NCBI RefSeq assembly: GCF_026262505.1
Contig: NC_067205.1
Location: 1,488,001 to 1,552,000, forward strand
Source: Trichomonas vaginalis G3
Taxonomy: Eukaryota; Parabasalia; Trichomonadida; Trichomonadidae
Reading direction: 5' to 3'
Length of the DNA: 64,000 bases
The translations under genes were made by a program, and so were the position numbers. Below the pieces are notes generated by a model. It made no database searches. It saw only the letters and a program-made list of their open reading frames with translations, and was not told the DNA's origin. This document shows positions 1 to 11,159 of the stretch, piece after piece. How positions within the stretch are numbered: position 1 is the stretch's first letter; each line of letters opens with the position of its first letter.

Positions 1-829
1 TGACGTTTTCTGGACTTAAGAAGGAAATATAGATGGAATACAAGAAGGATGACCTTGCTGAGTCACTGAGTTCAACAAATTTTCCTAATTTGACAAAATA
101 ATCTTGTGATTTGTTGAAATCTTGCGAAAAGAGTGGAAATGTAAAGAAATATGCCAATCTTAGTATTTGGTTCATGTAATTTCTATCGTTTTGTGAATAC
201 TTCGAATATCCCCTTAAAAACTCAATTGGACCGGGAAAATACTGGCACTGCTTGTTGTATTTGATCTCATTTGGCGAAAACTTCTTGGCCATGTATGGAA
301 GAATCAATGACAGAGCTAATTGATTCTCTGGCTCTTTAAAAAGAACGCCAGAGAGAAGTTGGACTAATGAATCCGGCATCTCTTGTATCCATTGAGTTTT
401 GTAATGAAGTGATTGGTTGTTGAATGCAACTAAAACCAAATAAATCTTTTTTAATTCGATATTTTCGCTATTTAAAGCAATTTTTGCTAACTGTAATTGC
501 ATAGGTCTGTACACAGGGAAATATACTCCGTTGTTGATCATGTAAATAAGATTTGCTGCAAATTTCGAAAAAATTATTTTTGAATTATTGCTTTCTAAGA
601 AAGAAATGCATCTTAATATTAAATCTAATGACATTTCTAGATGAGGGGACGTTAATTTAAGAGCTTTACCGATAATGACTTTAAAAGGATATAAAAGTTT
701 ATCGATTAACTCTGGATTGTTTAAGAATTTGATCTCTTTTAGGTTGTAGTCACGAACAATGCTTTCTTCAGTTGCTTGTTTTGGTAAAATAGATAATGGA
801 TCTAATTGCAAAAAATATTCATGATTCAT
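1..829 (-). CDS. Unrecognised host-type protein, C-terminus outside the window
   Basis: The frame is open on the reverse strand from an ATG at 829 to the window edge, about 276 codons with no stop. An in-frame TAA lies just upstream of the ATG, which supports this start. The product starts MNHEYFLQLDPLSIL and is rich in Leu, Ile, Phe and Asn with repeating amphipathic helices, like an alpha-helical solenoid; I see no catalytic motif or membrane segment. It lacks the features of the virus-like elements to the right, so I take it as a gene of the host genome. The function is unknown. It is absent from a plain ATG-to-stop list only because the stop lies outside the window. Confidence 0.6.
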   Translation of the reverse strand, partial: MNHEYFLQLDPLSILPKQATEESIVRDYNLKEIKFLNNPELIDKLLYPFKVIIGKALKLTSPHLEMSLDLILRCISFLESNNSKIIFSKFAANLIYMINNGVYFPVYRPMQLQLAKIALNSENIELKKIYLVLVAFNNQSLHYKTQWIQEMPDSLVQLLSGVLFKEPENQLALSLILPYMAKKFSPNEIKYNKQCQYFPGPIEFLRGYSKYSQNDRNYMNQILRLAYFFTFPLFSQDFNKSQDYFVKLGKFVELSDSARSSFLYSIYISFLSPENV

Positions 830-1211
830 CCAACGAAAAAAGAGAACTTAATTTTTCAAATTTACTACTTACTCTGCACTTATAATCCATCAATACCGAA
901 TTATTGCAAAGATATCGCTTTGTGTATAAAATTCTAATGTGGCTTAAAATTGATCTCAAAGTTTTAAGCTCAAATAGCAAAATTTTGCTTCTAAGTAGTG
1001 AACGGAATCTAGACTAGCTATTGAAGCTTCCAGTTTATAATGAAATAAACTGTGAAATTTTTATCTGCATGAGAACTTAATCCAGCTCTAAAAGATTATT
1101 GCTGATCTCCAAATATATGGTGTTTCAAGCCATGTAATTTAGAAAAAAAAATTTTATATTTCATGGAAAAAATAAAAATGTAAATTGACAAACAAATATA
1201 TACTAACTATT
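830..1211. other. Intergenic stretch between two leftward genes
   Basis: This AT-rich stretch has no convincing open frame. I saw no intron signals joining the two flanking reading frames, no RNA gene and no repeat. Confidence 0.4.
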
Positions 1212-1739
1212 CTATTCAGAAAAAGGCGGTGGTGATGAGCTGCGTAAATTATCACCAATATATGGAAATTCTTGTATACTTATCCTTCGAAGAACATTTG
1301 CTGAAGGAGTATTAATCTTGATCCTCTGTAGTCTAAGACCTTGACGGGGAGGGGGTTTAACGGCTAATGGAATATTCCATAAATTATTTATCATTTTTAC
1401 AGCCGCGTCGCCAAGCTGTTGGTCTCCTAAATAAATGTACGAATTTAGGATTTGATTTCTGAATTCTATCATTATTTCATCAAATCCTCGAATATTAAAT
1501 GATTTTAGAAGATTGAGGAGTTGAGCTAATTTAAATTTCATGGTACATGTGGCTTTAGGATTTCGCATATGGTTAACAATTTCAAGAATAAAAAGTCTTG
1601 TGTCTGAAATCTTGAAATTTTCGACGCAATGTTTGATAGAAGTAATGTTTTGGAGATGCCATCCTCCGCCGGGAAAATTCATCTCAGACAAGAGGGAATC
1701 CTTGGCAGTCTGTAGTTCGTTGGATTGTCTCTGAGACAT
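1212..1739 (-). CDS. Unrecognised helical protein, 175 aa
   Basis: A complete reading frame starts at ATG 1739 and ends at 1212. The N-terminal two thirds look helical (for example FKLAQLLNLLKSFNI and DAAVKMINNLWNIPL); the last 50 residues are basic and Pro/Ser-rich, ending SSSPPPFSE. No known domain, signal peptide or membrane helix is recognised. It lies upstream of, and on the same strand as, the partial gene at 1-829, with a 382-base gap, so they are probably separate genes. It has no resemblance to the virus-like proteins elsewhere in the window. The regular composition and length favour a real gene over chance; its function is unknown. Confidence 0.5.
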   Translation of the reverse strand: MSQRQSNELQTAKDSLLSEMNFPGGGWHLQNITSIKHCVENFKISDTRLFILEIVNHMRNPKATCTMKFKLAQLLNLLKSFNIRGFDEIMIEFRNQILNSYIYLGDQQLGDAAVKMINNLWNIPLAVKPPPRQGLRLQRIKINTPSANVLRRISIQEFPYIGDNLRSSSPPPFSE

Positions 1740-2121
1740 TTAAAATAAGAGGATAAATGCTATTTTGAATATAATCGTTGAAAATTGAAATTATGACTCA
1801 TTTTTAATTTCGTGAATCATATGCAATATTAATCTAATATATTTTAATAACCTTGATATTGAAACAAAGAAAAGTGGTACACAAAAATTTTGAAAACCTA
1901 ACGGGCCAGCTCAGTAAAAATATCTTGTATTACTATCAACAAATATAAATAATATTAACAAATTATAAATTAGTAGTCAATTTTATTTTGATTTTCTCAG
2001 AAAATTAAATTATCGTTTAAGATAGATATACATATTTTTACTTAATGGTTGACAATGATTCGATAAAAATTTGTTAAAAACTTTTTCAATAGAATATTTG
2101 AGATCCTTAGTTTGGCCGAAT
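1740..2121. other. Intergenic AT-rich flank of the integrase element
   Basis: Very AT-rich, with many short A and T runs and no open frame of note. It ends where the terminal inverted repeat of the next element begins. I see nothing functional in it. Confidence 0.4.
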
Positions 2122-2905
2122 TGTTATAGACCGAAAATAGATTTTTTCAGTTTTCTCTTCAAATAATTGAAAGAATGATACTATTATAGGTTTATTATAT
2201 TATATAGCATATAATCATGCTATAGCCGAAAATTATAAGTTTTGAGAAGATTGAATATAACACAAATAAATTTGAATGTAAGTTAAATTGCTTGTTGTTT
2301 TTAATAGCTATTTAATGAGAAATCCAATATTGCAAAATTCAAATTGAATGATTGAAAGAACAGAAAAAGTCATTCTTTTCAATTTCGAATATGTTTCATT
2401 GTATTTATAATTATATGGCAAATAAGATATTTAAACTTGATTTTTGAAGCAAAATTCACAAAATTGAAAAAATTCAAATAATTTTTATTCAAAAATAAAC
2501 TAGTTATTTGAGTTTAATACTAATTATCTATTCAAACTACAAAGTTTGTAATTTAAAATATTTTGTGAGATCAGATTGAATTAATTCAAGGTTCTTTTCA
2601 ATTAATATTAATGACCATATTACGCATTTTCGAACATTCTAAACCAAATATATAAAAATGGGAGACGAATGTTAAATTTGCTAGACATGGGGGAGTTGTC
2701 TGCAAAGTTTTAGCTCTTATCTCTAACAAAAAATTAATTTTTAAAAAAAAGACCGAATACGTTTCACAGCGAGAAAAAAATAAAAGGCAAGATAGAATTT
2801 TCTAGACATAAAGAAGTTGTTTACCGAGTTTTAGCTCTTATCTCTAACAAAAAATTAATTTTTAAAAAAAAGACCGAATACGTTTCACAGCGAGAAAAAA
2901 ATAAA
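2122..2905 (+). repeat. Left terminal inverted repeat of the integrase element
   Basis: It matches the reverse complement of the right end (about 6590-7219) almost base for base, with a few substitutions and small length differences. Its inner part carries two units of the ~121 bp minisatellite, in opposite orientation to the large array at the right end. Homology stops near 2905, shortly before the gene. Confidence 0.8.
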
Positions 2906-3081
2906 ACTGTACACTGATTTTCATTTTAATTTCCAGTCACTTTACTTATTATTTTTTCTTTTTTCATTTTAATTATAAATTATTTCATAATACGTTTATT
3001 TACGTTACCATTTTCTTTATTCTTTTGAATTCCATACTAGACACTTATAGAATATTTTGATTGTTAACGTACTTCATTAGA

Positions 3082-4055
3082 ATGAATCCTTACAAAGGGT
3101 ATGTCGATCGAATTTACCTAATTGGTATTTCCAATCAGATTGAAGAAGGTAAAATGACATGGGAAGAAGCTTGCACCCATGTTCCCATCGCCCCAACCCT
3201 TCAATCAAATGATTTCAAATATTTAGATGTTTCAAAATCTTTTTACAAAATCAATTTAGCTTACAGAATATCCCATTGCCTAAAGGCAAGAAAGGTCGTA
3301 GGGTCAATCCCTACGACCAAATCAAAGCTCTTGCTGTGATACATGACCACTGGGCCTTTCCCTGTGGTCAAACAAAACAATGGAAACGTTTGAAATTACA
3401 ACAAATTGATGTATCTTATAGAGAAGTACGCAGATACTTCAAAGAAAATCATTTCACCAAGACGCGATTAGAGCATGCCGGGCCAGAAACAGCAGTAAGA
3501 TATTGGGCGCTTTCACCCAATCTTATCTGGCACGCAGATGTTCATTATTTTAGGGGTGTTCGTGGCCAGTATATTTATGGCATAATCGACGATTTTAGCC
3601 GCAAAGTCCTAGCGTGTATACAAATACCAGATATGCTGGCAGCGACGACAGCGAACGTTGCGGCTTCCGCCTTCATTGAATTTGGCGCCCCTTATTGTTT
3701 CTGGACCGACAACGGTTCAGAAAATAGGGGCGCCTTTCAAGATCTACTTGATCTTTGGGGCGTCCAATGGCGGCATACAGACTCTCATTCTCCCTACCAA
3801 AATGGGAAGATTGAGAGATTCTGGCCGACATTGGAGCGCTGCCAAAGCATTCAGGCTATTCCTGCCTTTATTTGGGAGTACAATAATAACACACCGCATG
3901 AAGATCTCCCAATTAATCCATTAACTGGAACAAATTACACGCCAAATCAAATGTATCAGCTGAAACCGAAATACACAAATGCAGATACAGAAAGGTTGTG
4001 GCAAATATGGGATACAGATACAGGCATGACCGCTGTTGACACATTCACAGCGTAA
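3082..4055 (+). pseudogene. DDE (rve-type) integrase/transposase of the small element
   Basis: The product is a DDE recombinase that would cut and join element ends in the nucleus. The catalytic core is easy to read: WHADVHYF holds the first Asp, FWTDNGSE the second, and PYQNGKIERFW the Glu, with 35 residues from the second Asp to the Glu as in retroviral and IS481-type integrases. Upstream lies a short helical N-terminus starting MNPYKGYVDRIYL; the region after the core is acidic and short. An initiator-like TCATT lies at 3074-3078, just before the ATG. The gene shows about one break; the catalytic residues themselves are preserved. It is the only gene of the element, so it presumably mobilised it. 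Whether it is closer to Ginger/IS481 or to Maverick integrases cannot be settled by eye. Confidence 0.8.
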
Positions 4056-4439
4056 TAATAAACATAATTTTTTAATTTCATTTTTAACAAGTTTTTTTAA
4101 ATGTATGTAATGAATAATTCATTAGAATATGATAATGCACATTGTAACAGAATAGAACAATCACCAATTTTTTTTTGAAATTAAAAAATAAAAGTAAAAA
4201 GTATAAAGTAATCTAACCAAAAAAGACATTTAAAAGAATTTTGGAAAAAACAGAATAAGGATAATGATATTATTTTAGATACACAATCGATGTACTGAAG
4301 AATAATCCGGTAAAATGATGATATAAAATTAGATTATTTTACAATTAGCTAAAAGAATAAAACTATAATATAAAATAAATGAAGTTTAATGAAACAAGAA
4401 AGGTTAAATAAATAATAAAGATTTTTATTTTATATCAGT

Positions 4440-6640
4440 ATTGAGAAGAAGTAACAGCTGACACTTGGTAGACAACTTCTTTATGTCTAGAAAATTCTAT
4501 CTTGCCTTTTATTTTTTTCTCGCTGTGAAACGTATTCGGTCTTTTTTTTAAAAATTAATTTTTTGTTAGAGATAAGAGCTAAAACTCGGTAAACAACTTC
4601 TTTATGTCTAGAAAATTCTATCTTGCCTTTATTTTTTTCTCGCTGTGAAACGTATTCGGTCTTTTTTTTAAAAATTAATTTTTTGTTAGAGATAAGAGCT
4701 AAAACTCGGTAAACAACTTCTTTATGTATAGAAAATTCTATCTTGCCTTTTATTTTTTCTCGCTGTGAAACGTATTCGGTCTTTTTTTTAAAAATTAATT
4801 TTTTTTAGAGATAAGAGCTAAAACTCGGTAAACAACTTCTTTATGTATAGAAAATTCTATCTTGCCTTTTATTTTTTCTCGCTGTGAAACGTATTCGGTC
4901 TTTTTTTTAAAAATTAATTTTTTGTTAGAGATAAGAGCTAAAACTCGCGTAAACAACTTCTTTATGTCTAGAAAATTCTATCTTGCCTTTTATTTTTTTC
5001 TCGCTGTGAAACGTATTCGGTCTTTTTTTTTAAAAATTAATTTTTTGTTAGAGATAAGAGCTAAAACTCGGTAAACAACTTCTTTATGTATAGAAATTCT
5101 ATCTTGCCTTTTATTTTTTTCTCGCTGTGAAACGTATTCGGTTTTTTTTAAAAATTAATTTTTTGTTAGAGATAAGAGCTAAAACTCGGTAAACAACTTC
5201 TTTATGTATAGAAAATTCTATCTTGCCTTTATTTTTTTCTCGCTGTGAAACGTATTCGGTCTTTTTTTTAAAAATTAATTTTTTGTTAGAGATAAGAGCT
5301 AAAACTCGGTAAACAACTTCTTTATGTCTAGAAAATTCTATCTTGCCTTTTATTTTTTCTCGCTGTGAAACGTATTCGGTCTTTTTTTTAAAAATTAATT
5401 TTTTGTTAGAGATAAGAGCTAAAACTCGGTAAACAACTTCTTTATGTCTAGAAAATTCTATCTTGCCTTTTATTTTTTTCTCGCTGTGAAACGTATTCGG
5501 TCTTTTTTTTAAAAATTAATTTTTTGTTAGAGATAAGAGCTAAAACTCGGTAAACAACTTCTTTATGTCTAGAAAATTCTATCTTGCCTTTTATTTTTTT
5601 CTCGCTGTGAAACGTATTCGGTCTTTTTTTTAAAAATTAATTTTTTGTTAGAGATAAGAGCTAAACTCGGTAAACAACTTCTTTATGTCTAGAAAATTCT
5701 ATCTTGCCTTTTATTTTTTTCTCGCTGTGAAACGTATTCGGTCTTTTTTTTAAAAATTAATTTTTTGTTAGAGATAAGAGCTAAAACTCGGTAAACAACT
5801 TCTTTATGTCTAGAAAATTCTATCTTGCCTTTTATTTTTTTCTCGCTGTGAAACGTATTCGGTCTTTTTTTTAAAAATTAATTTTTTGTTAGAGATAAGA
5901 GCTAAAACTCGGTAAACAACTTCTTTATGTATAGAAAATTCTATCTTGCCTTTTATTTTTTTCTCGCTGTGAAACGTATTCGGTCTTTTTTTTAAAAATT
6001 AATTTTTTGTTAGAGATAAGAGCTAAAACTCGGTAAACAACTTCTTTATGTATAGAAAATTCTATCTTGCCTTTTATTTTTTTCTCGCTGTGAAACGTAT
6101 TCGGTCTTTTTTTTAAAAATTAATTTTTTGTTAGAGATAAGAGCTAAAACTCGGTAAACAACTTCTTTATGTCTAGAAAATTCTATCTTGCCTTTTATTT
6201 TTTTCTCGCTGTGAAACGTATTCGGTCTTTTTTTTAAAAATTAATTTTTTGTTAGAGATAAGAGCTAAAACTCGGTAAACAACTTCTTTATGTATAGAAA
6301 ATTCTATCTTGCCTTTTATTTTTTTCTCGCTGTGAAACGTATTCGGTCTTTTTTTTAAAAATTAATTTTTTGTTAGAGATAAGAGCTAAAACTCGGTAAA
6401 CAACTTCTTTATGTATAGAAAATTCTATCTTGCCTTTTATTTTTTTCTCGCTGTGAAACGTATTCGGTCTTTTTTTTAAAAATTAATTTTTTGTTAGAGA
6501 TAAGAGCTAAAACTCGGTAAACAACTTCTTTATGTATAGAAAATTCTATCTTGCCTTTTATTTTTTTCTCGCTGTGAAACGTATTCGGTCTTTTTTTTAA
6601 AAATTAATTTTTTGTTAGAGATAAGAGCTAAAACTTTGCA
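4440..6640 (+). repeat. Minisatellite of ~121 bp units, about 18 copies
   Basis: Eighteen occurrences of CGCTGTGAAACGTATTCGG are spaced about 119-122 bases apart between roughly 4520 and 6590. The units differ mainly by A/T run lengths and by a TCTA/TATA choice in the segment before GAAAATTC. The same unit occurs only twice, inverted, at the left end (about 2700-2905), so the array is an expanded part of the right inverted repeat. Short open frames across it are by-products of the repeat. Confidence 0.9.
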
Positions 6641-7219
6641 GACAACTCCCCCATGTCTAGCAAATTTAACATTCTTCTCCCATTTTTATATATTTGGTTT
6701 AGAATGTTCGAAAATGCGTAATATGGTCATTAATATTAATTGAAAAGAACCTTGAATTAATTCAATCTGATCTCACAAAATATTTTAAATTACAAACTTT
6801 GTAGTTTGAATAGATAATTAGTAATAAACTCAAATAACTAGTTTATTTTTGAATAAAAATTATTTGAATTTTTTCAATTTTGTGAATTTTCCTTCAAAAA
6901 TCAAGTTTAAATATCTTATTTGCCATATAATTATAAATACAATGAAACATATTCGAAATTGAAAAGAATGACTTTTTCTGTTCTTTCAATCATTCAATTT
7001 GAATTTTGCAATATTGGATTTCTCATTAAATAGCTATTAAAAACAACAAGCAATTTAACTTACATTCAAATTTATTTGTGTTATATTCAATCTTCTCAAA
7101 ACTTATAATTTTCGGCTATAGCATGATTATATGCTATATAATATAATAAACCTATAATAGTATCATTCTTTCAATTATTTGAAGAGAAAACTGAAAAAAT
7201 CTATTTTCGGTCTATAACA
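6590..7219 (-). repeat. Right terminal inverted repeat of the integrase element
   Basis: Reverse complement of 2122-2740. Beyond 7219 the match to the left end stops. The 280 bases from 7220 to 7500 separate this element from the large element that follows; they are AT-rich with no visible gene. Confidence 0.8.
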
Positions 7220-7500
7220 GTATAGTTTTTGTTAATTGATTAAGAATTGTTGAATAAAATTCTGGAACTTCGTCAATTTCTTTGATTCCTTCTTGAAGCG
7301 TTGAAATTTCTTATTGACTCTCTTTTTATAACTTTTGAAAGAAACCGTAAAAATTGTGAAACATGCTTTTTAATAAAAAACAATTTTGATGAAAACCATA
7401 AATTAATTTAAAATTGAAATAAATTTTTGAAATCTATGATATTGAATAAAAAAATTTATAGTGTAGATATTGATATAGATATAGATGTTAATTTTAATAT

Positions 7501-7566
7501 AAAAAAAAAAGGTAGTGGGGCCTCCAGGCACTTCGTGCCCTCTAGCCCTGAAGATGTTTAGTATAA
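7501..7566 (+). repeat. Left terminal inverted repeat of element 1
   Basis: After a run of ten A it reads GGTAGTGGGG, then a small hairpin GGCACTTCGTGCC, then CTCTAGCC and GAAGATGTTTAGTATAA. It mirrors 47087-47154 with a few mismatches. The short GC-rich hairpin inside the terminal repeat stands out in such AT-rich DNA. Confidence 0.85.
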
Positions 7567-7767
7567 CTTTGTCCGGACAAGTAAGGGTCTATCGTCGCTA
7601 CAGGAAAAGTTACGGGCGTTCCAAGGAAGTATACTTTGAGAAGCCTTTTCCCCTTATAGAATGAGATAGGACGGTTATTTTACAAAACTGACAACACTTT
7701 GACCGAGTAGTTTTTTGTGCTGAACAAAAAGTGTCATATAAACATCTGTCAAAAACCGTTTTTTACT

Positions 7768-7772
7768 TCACT
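7768..7772 (+). promoter_or_regulatory. Initiator-like TCACT ahead of the coiled-coil gene
   Basis: TCACT lies 5 bases before the ATG at 7777 and fits the trichomonad initiator consensus TCAYW. Trichomonad genes have very short leaders, so the position is plausible; it also favours 7777 over the in-frame GTG further upstream as the true start. Confidence 0.45.
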
Positions 7773-7776
7773 TAAA

Positions 7777-9567
7777 ATGCCACGTAAGCTACGTAAGAAT
7801 ATACGTAAGAGGAAGGGAGCATTGAAACATCCAATAGTAAAACTGACACCACAACAACAGTTGCAACAACAAATGATGAATGACCCCACTATGTTGCAAC
7901 AAATGTCAAGCAACCCTATGCTTTTAAACCGAGTTATTGGTGCACAGAGTGGAGGTTTAAGAGCGGCACTTTTAGCGAAAATGGCAGGCTATGGTGGAGC
8001 TGCAGACGGAACAGCTTATAACCCTCAAAGTCAAATGAATTTGAGTTCACTCAAAAATCAAATAACAGATGTCAAAAAGTCAAACATAGACATACAGAAA
8101 CAAATAAGTGAAAACGAAAAGAAACTAGAATATGACAGACACACAAAGAAACTCAATGAGTTAAACGTAGAGAAAAAGAAGAAAGAAGAACAACTGAAAG
8201 AACTAAGTACAGAGGAATATGCGAAAAAAGTGTCAGAAAAAGCAGCAGAAGTAGCAAAAATGGAACAAGATGTTATAAATTTGAAAAACCATACTACTCA
8301 ATATAAAGTACTGAAAGATGAAGAAATAAAACAAAAAGCCCTGAAGACATATATGGATAGCGATGAGTATAAAAAAGAAGTTGAAGCAAATGTAAAGGCA
8401 GAAAAACTTTTACAGTTGCAAAACCAAACCGTACAGTATGAAAACTTAGCACAAGAAAGTAAAAATAACGACGCAGCCATGCAAAAGGCAATGAAAAGCG
8501 CAGAATATATAAAAGCTAATAATGACTGGTTAGATGCCCAAGCCAACGCCAAAGCAGCCCAACTTATAGGGTCAATAAGGACAAAAATACAAGCGGATGA
8601 AGACAGTTCAAATGAAGCTTTAATGAATGCTGACTTTAAGAACGCCTTCGAAGCTCTTCATAGTAAGGTGAAACTAGTGAACGACTTCTCATCTGGAAAG
8701 AAACTGAAGTCTGAAGGTTTCGACAACGAGTTAAGAGAAGTAGCACAAAATATGACGAAAATAACAGATGCAGCAACGAGACAGGCAGTTCAAAGTGCCT
8801 ATGACGCCGTTAGAGCAACTGTTGTGGAAAGTCAAGAAAAAGAGTTACAACAGACCAAAACAGACCTAGTAAATGCTTTCTTAAGAACGAAAAGTCAGGT
8901 AGGACATTATGCTGCAGATGGAACATATGTGCCAGCTGGTGGAACTTATATACCACCAAACCCTCCAAGAGAAGCACCTGCACCAGGACTACCTAAAACA
9001 TTTACATCGTCACATGGACACAGACACAGGCATGCACCAAAACCAACACAACAACCAACACAACAACCAACAGTTCAAAACACTGCACCACAACCAACAG
9101 TTCAAAACACTGCACCACAACTAACAGTTCAAAATCCAGCACCACAACCAACAGTTCAAAATCCAGCACCACAACCAACAGTTCAAAATCCAGCACCACA
9201 ACCACAAACAGAGCAAGGACATAAAAGAAGTAGAGAACAAGGAAACCAAGAATTCTTAAAAATGCTTAAGGAAAATTATGGTTACCCAGATACTCTTGAC
9301 TTTAGTGACAGATATAAAGAAGCTATTAGAAAGTTCAAGGAAGGAAATACTGACCCGAACCTATTTAGCTTTATGGTTCAGCACCAAATGGGATATAATT
9401 TCAAACCTGGAAAATACAAGCTCGCTAAGGGATATGATTTAATAGCATATCATCCAAATGACATGGATGAATTTACTCGAGATATTTGGTGTCAGATAAA
9501 TGATAATTCAACTATCTTCATGAAACGCGTAAAAAATAGAGACGGAACGAAGAAGAAAGGGTTATGA
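7777..9567 (+). CDS. Large coiled-coil, Gln/Pro-rich virion-type protein, 596 aa
   Basis: The gene looks whole. A basic N-terminus (MPRKLRKNIRKRKGA) is followed by a Gln-rich stretch and a long charged coiled coil (about residues 90-370, rich in Lys, Glu and Gln). A Gly/Pro-rich hinge with a His-rich patch (HGHRHRH) comes next, then about six tandem copies of a PTVQNPAPQ-like nonapeptide near 9050-9205. The C-terminus (about 100 residues) looks globular. This architecture suits a structural or core protein of a virus-like particle, with the basic start possibly contacting DNA. It is the first gene inside the left terminal repeat and reads inward. I do not recognise the family, and no counterpart was seen in element 2. 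Confidence 0.7.
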   Translation: MPRKLRKNIRKRKGALKHPIVKLTPQQQLQQQMMNDPTMLQQMSSNPMLLNRVIGAQSGGLRAALLAKMAGYGGAADGTAYNPQSQMNLSSLKNQITDVKKSNIDIQKQISENEKKLEYDRHTKKLNELNVEKKKKEEQLKELSTEEYAKKVSEKAAEVAKMEQDVINLKNHTTQYKVLKDEEIKQKALKTYMDSDEYKKEVEANVKAEKLLQLQNQTVQYENLAQESKNNDAAMQKAMKSAEYIKANNDWLDAQANAKAAQLIGSIRTKIQADEDSSNEALMNADFKNAFEALHSKVKLVNDFSSGKKLKSEGFDNELREVAQNMTKITDAATRQAVQSAYDAVRATVVESQEKELQQTKTDLVNAFLRTKSQVGHYAADGTYVPAGGTYIPPNPPREAPAPGLPKTFTSSHGHRHRHAPKPTQQPTQQPTVQNTAPQPTVQNTAPQLTVQNPAPQPTVQNPAPQPTVQNPAPQPQTEQGHKRSREQGNQEFLKMLKENYGYPDTLDFSDRYKEAIRKFKEGNTDPNLFSFMVQHQMGYNFKPGKYKLAKGYDLIAYHPNDMDEFTRDIWCQINDNSTIFMKRVKNRDGTKKKGL

Positions 9568-9619
9568 ATGCGGATGGCTTAAATAGGGAACTTGTTAAAA
9601 ACGTCTCGGAATATATGAA

Positions 9620-11120
9620 ATGCCAGCAGATGAGGTACAAGAAACTCCACAGGAAGAAAGTTCAGATACAACCAGACATGGAAGAAATAGTTCGCAACAA
9701 CAGCTAGAAGAGCCTGAAGGAAAACGAACAAGTTCCCTCCTTTGGAAACTAACTTCACAGAACTAGATGAAGATTTGGAACAGCCGAAAAATCTTGACCC
9801 CCAACAAGAGTATGCGGAGAATATGGAATCTTTCCAAGAGTCTAAGAAAAATTCGGCTGACATAGTAGAAGAATATCGAAAAATGTTCGCCGACATACAA
9901 AAGACTCCAACATCAGATGAAAATATTCAGCATAGAATGGAAGAACTGAAAGAAAGTGTACGCAAATACAACAATCCTTTTTACTTACGACCATATAACG
10001 TTCAATCTTTGGCTGAACTCGGTGAAAATAAAAGGTTAAATTTCACCAAAACATATAGAAATGAAACATTGTTTAAAGTTCATTCAGAACCTAACCAATA
10101 TGGAAACAAACCTACTTTTGTTTCTGCAGACTATGGAACTACAATGAGATGGGGTCATAAAGCTAATCCGGATAGGTGGTTCATAAACTTACAACCACAA
10201 TTCCAAGAAGTTGTAGACGCAATGGAAGTGAATGGTGAACCAGATATAGCTGGTTTTTCAGCGCGGCTTAATGCCATTGAAAGATATGAAAGATGCAGAT
10301 ATTTTGGACCAGTATGAAATGAACATGGCTGATGGAAATATAACACCTGACGTTCTAGAACATTTATCTCAAAGAACTACACAGAACCATAGAGATGGTA
10401 TATTTGGTGAAGAGTTTAGAAAGAAAGTTAGGGAGATAGAAGGAAGAGAACCTATTGTACATGACCTTGCAAACGAAAGTTTGCAAAATGTCATAAAAAC
10501 TTACTTTGCAGACAATGAACTGAGAAGGGATGAATATTTAAGAAAACTCAAATGGACAGTACCAAATGAAATGTTAGTTATTGAAAAACATGTTCCTTGA
10601 CAAAAATAAAACCAACTACAGATAAAATGACGCAAGACTGAAACATTGGTAAAAGCTTTCCCATTCACAAAAGATATTATTGGTAACATGGAAAGAAAAA
10701 CCAGAATGGCTACAAAAACATATATTTGGAAACGAGCTTATTCCATATGGACAAGCTCTGTTTGAGAGCTTGAACCGGAAACTCAGGAAAGAGTCATGCA
10801 AACAATACGCGAAGACTCAAATACAAACTATGACGAAATCTTTCTAGGATATAGGTTACCTGAGATGGGCGACCAGAGCCCAAAGGCAAAAAAGGACATG
10901 GAAATTTACAACATACTAGGTGAACATGAGGCAAAGATGCAACAACTGAAGCAGAGGGCAAGTTACCAAAAGCGACACCAAAGAAGAAAGAGTAGAACAA
11001 AGTGAAAGTAGTGAAGAAGTAACTTCATCTAGTGAAAGTAGTGGCAATGAAGGAAAAAGAAGAGTTAAAAAACTCAGTCAGGAAGAAAGTAAAGCTTGGT
11101 CCGAGTGGGTTCTATTATGA
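9620..11120 (+). pseudogene. Broken gene of unknown function after the coiled-coil gene
   Basis: The region codes on the forward strand throughout but is broken in several places. Visible parts include an acidic N-terminal portion, a middle region with recognisable globular sequence (for example YNNPFYLRPYN and FVSADYGTTMRWG), and an acidic Ser/Glu-rich tail near the end. I do not recognise the family. It lies between the coiled-coil gene and the capsid gene on the same strand, so a structural or assembly role is likely but unproven. It could be more than one gene. Confidence 0.5.
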
Positions 11121-11159
11121 CACATAAATCCAACTATTCTATATTTTTACCCATATGAA

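Larger units (their letters stand above)
2122..7219. mobile_element. Integrase-bearing DNA element with long inverted repeats (fossil)
   Basis: The two ends mirror one another for about 600-780 bases. The outermost matching bases are TGTTATAGACCG at 2122 and its complement ending at 7219, so the element starts TG and ends CA. Inside lie one integrase gene (3082-4055), about 400 bases of non-coding AT-rich DNA, and a minisatellite that belongs to the inverted repeat. No clear direct target duplication is visible: the flanks are GGCCGAAT and GTATAG. The integrase is of the retroviral/IS481/Ginger/Maverick type, so the element could be a plain integrase transposon or a small derivative of a Maverick. 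It appears to have about one break in its gene. High identity of the two ends suggests modest age. Confidence 0.75.

Noticed and set aside
830-1211. Intron joining the two host frames
   Set aside because: No trichomonad-type splice signals (GTAYGT and ACTAACACACAG-like) were found there.
4440-6640. CRISPR-like array
   Set aside because: Units are contiguous ~121 bp tandem repeats with no unique spacers, and the setting is eukaryotic.
7717-7776. N-terminal extension of the coiled-coil gene from a GTG
   Set aside because: GTG starts are not expected in this kind of organism; ATG 7777 has an initiator-like motif just before it.
9002-9205. Reverse-strand Val/Leu-rich frame
   Set aside because: Shadow of the Pro/Gln nonapeptide repeats of the forward coiled-coil gene.
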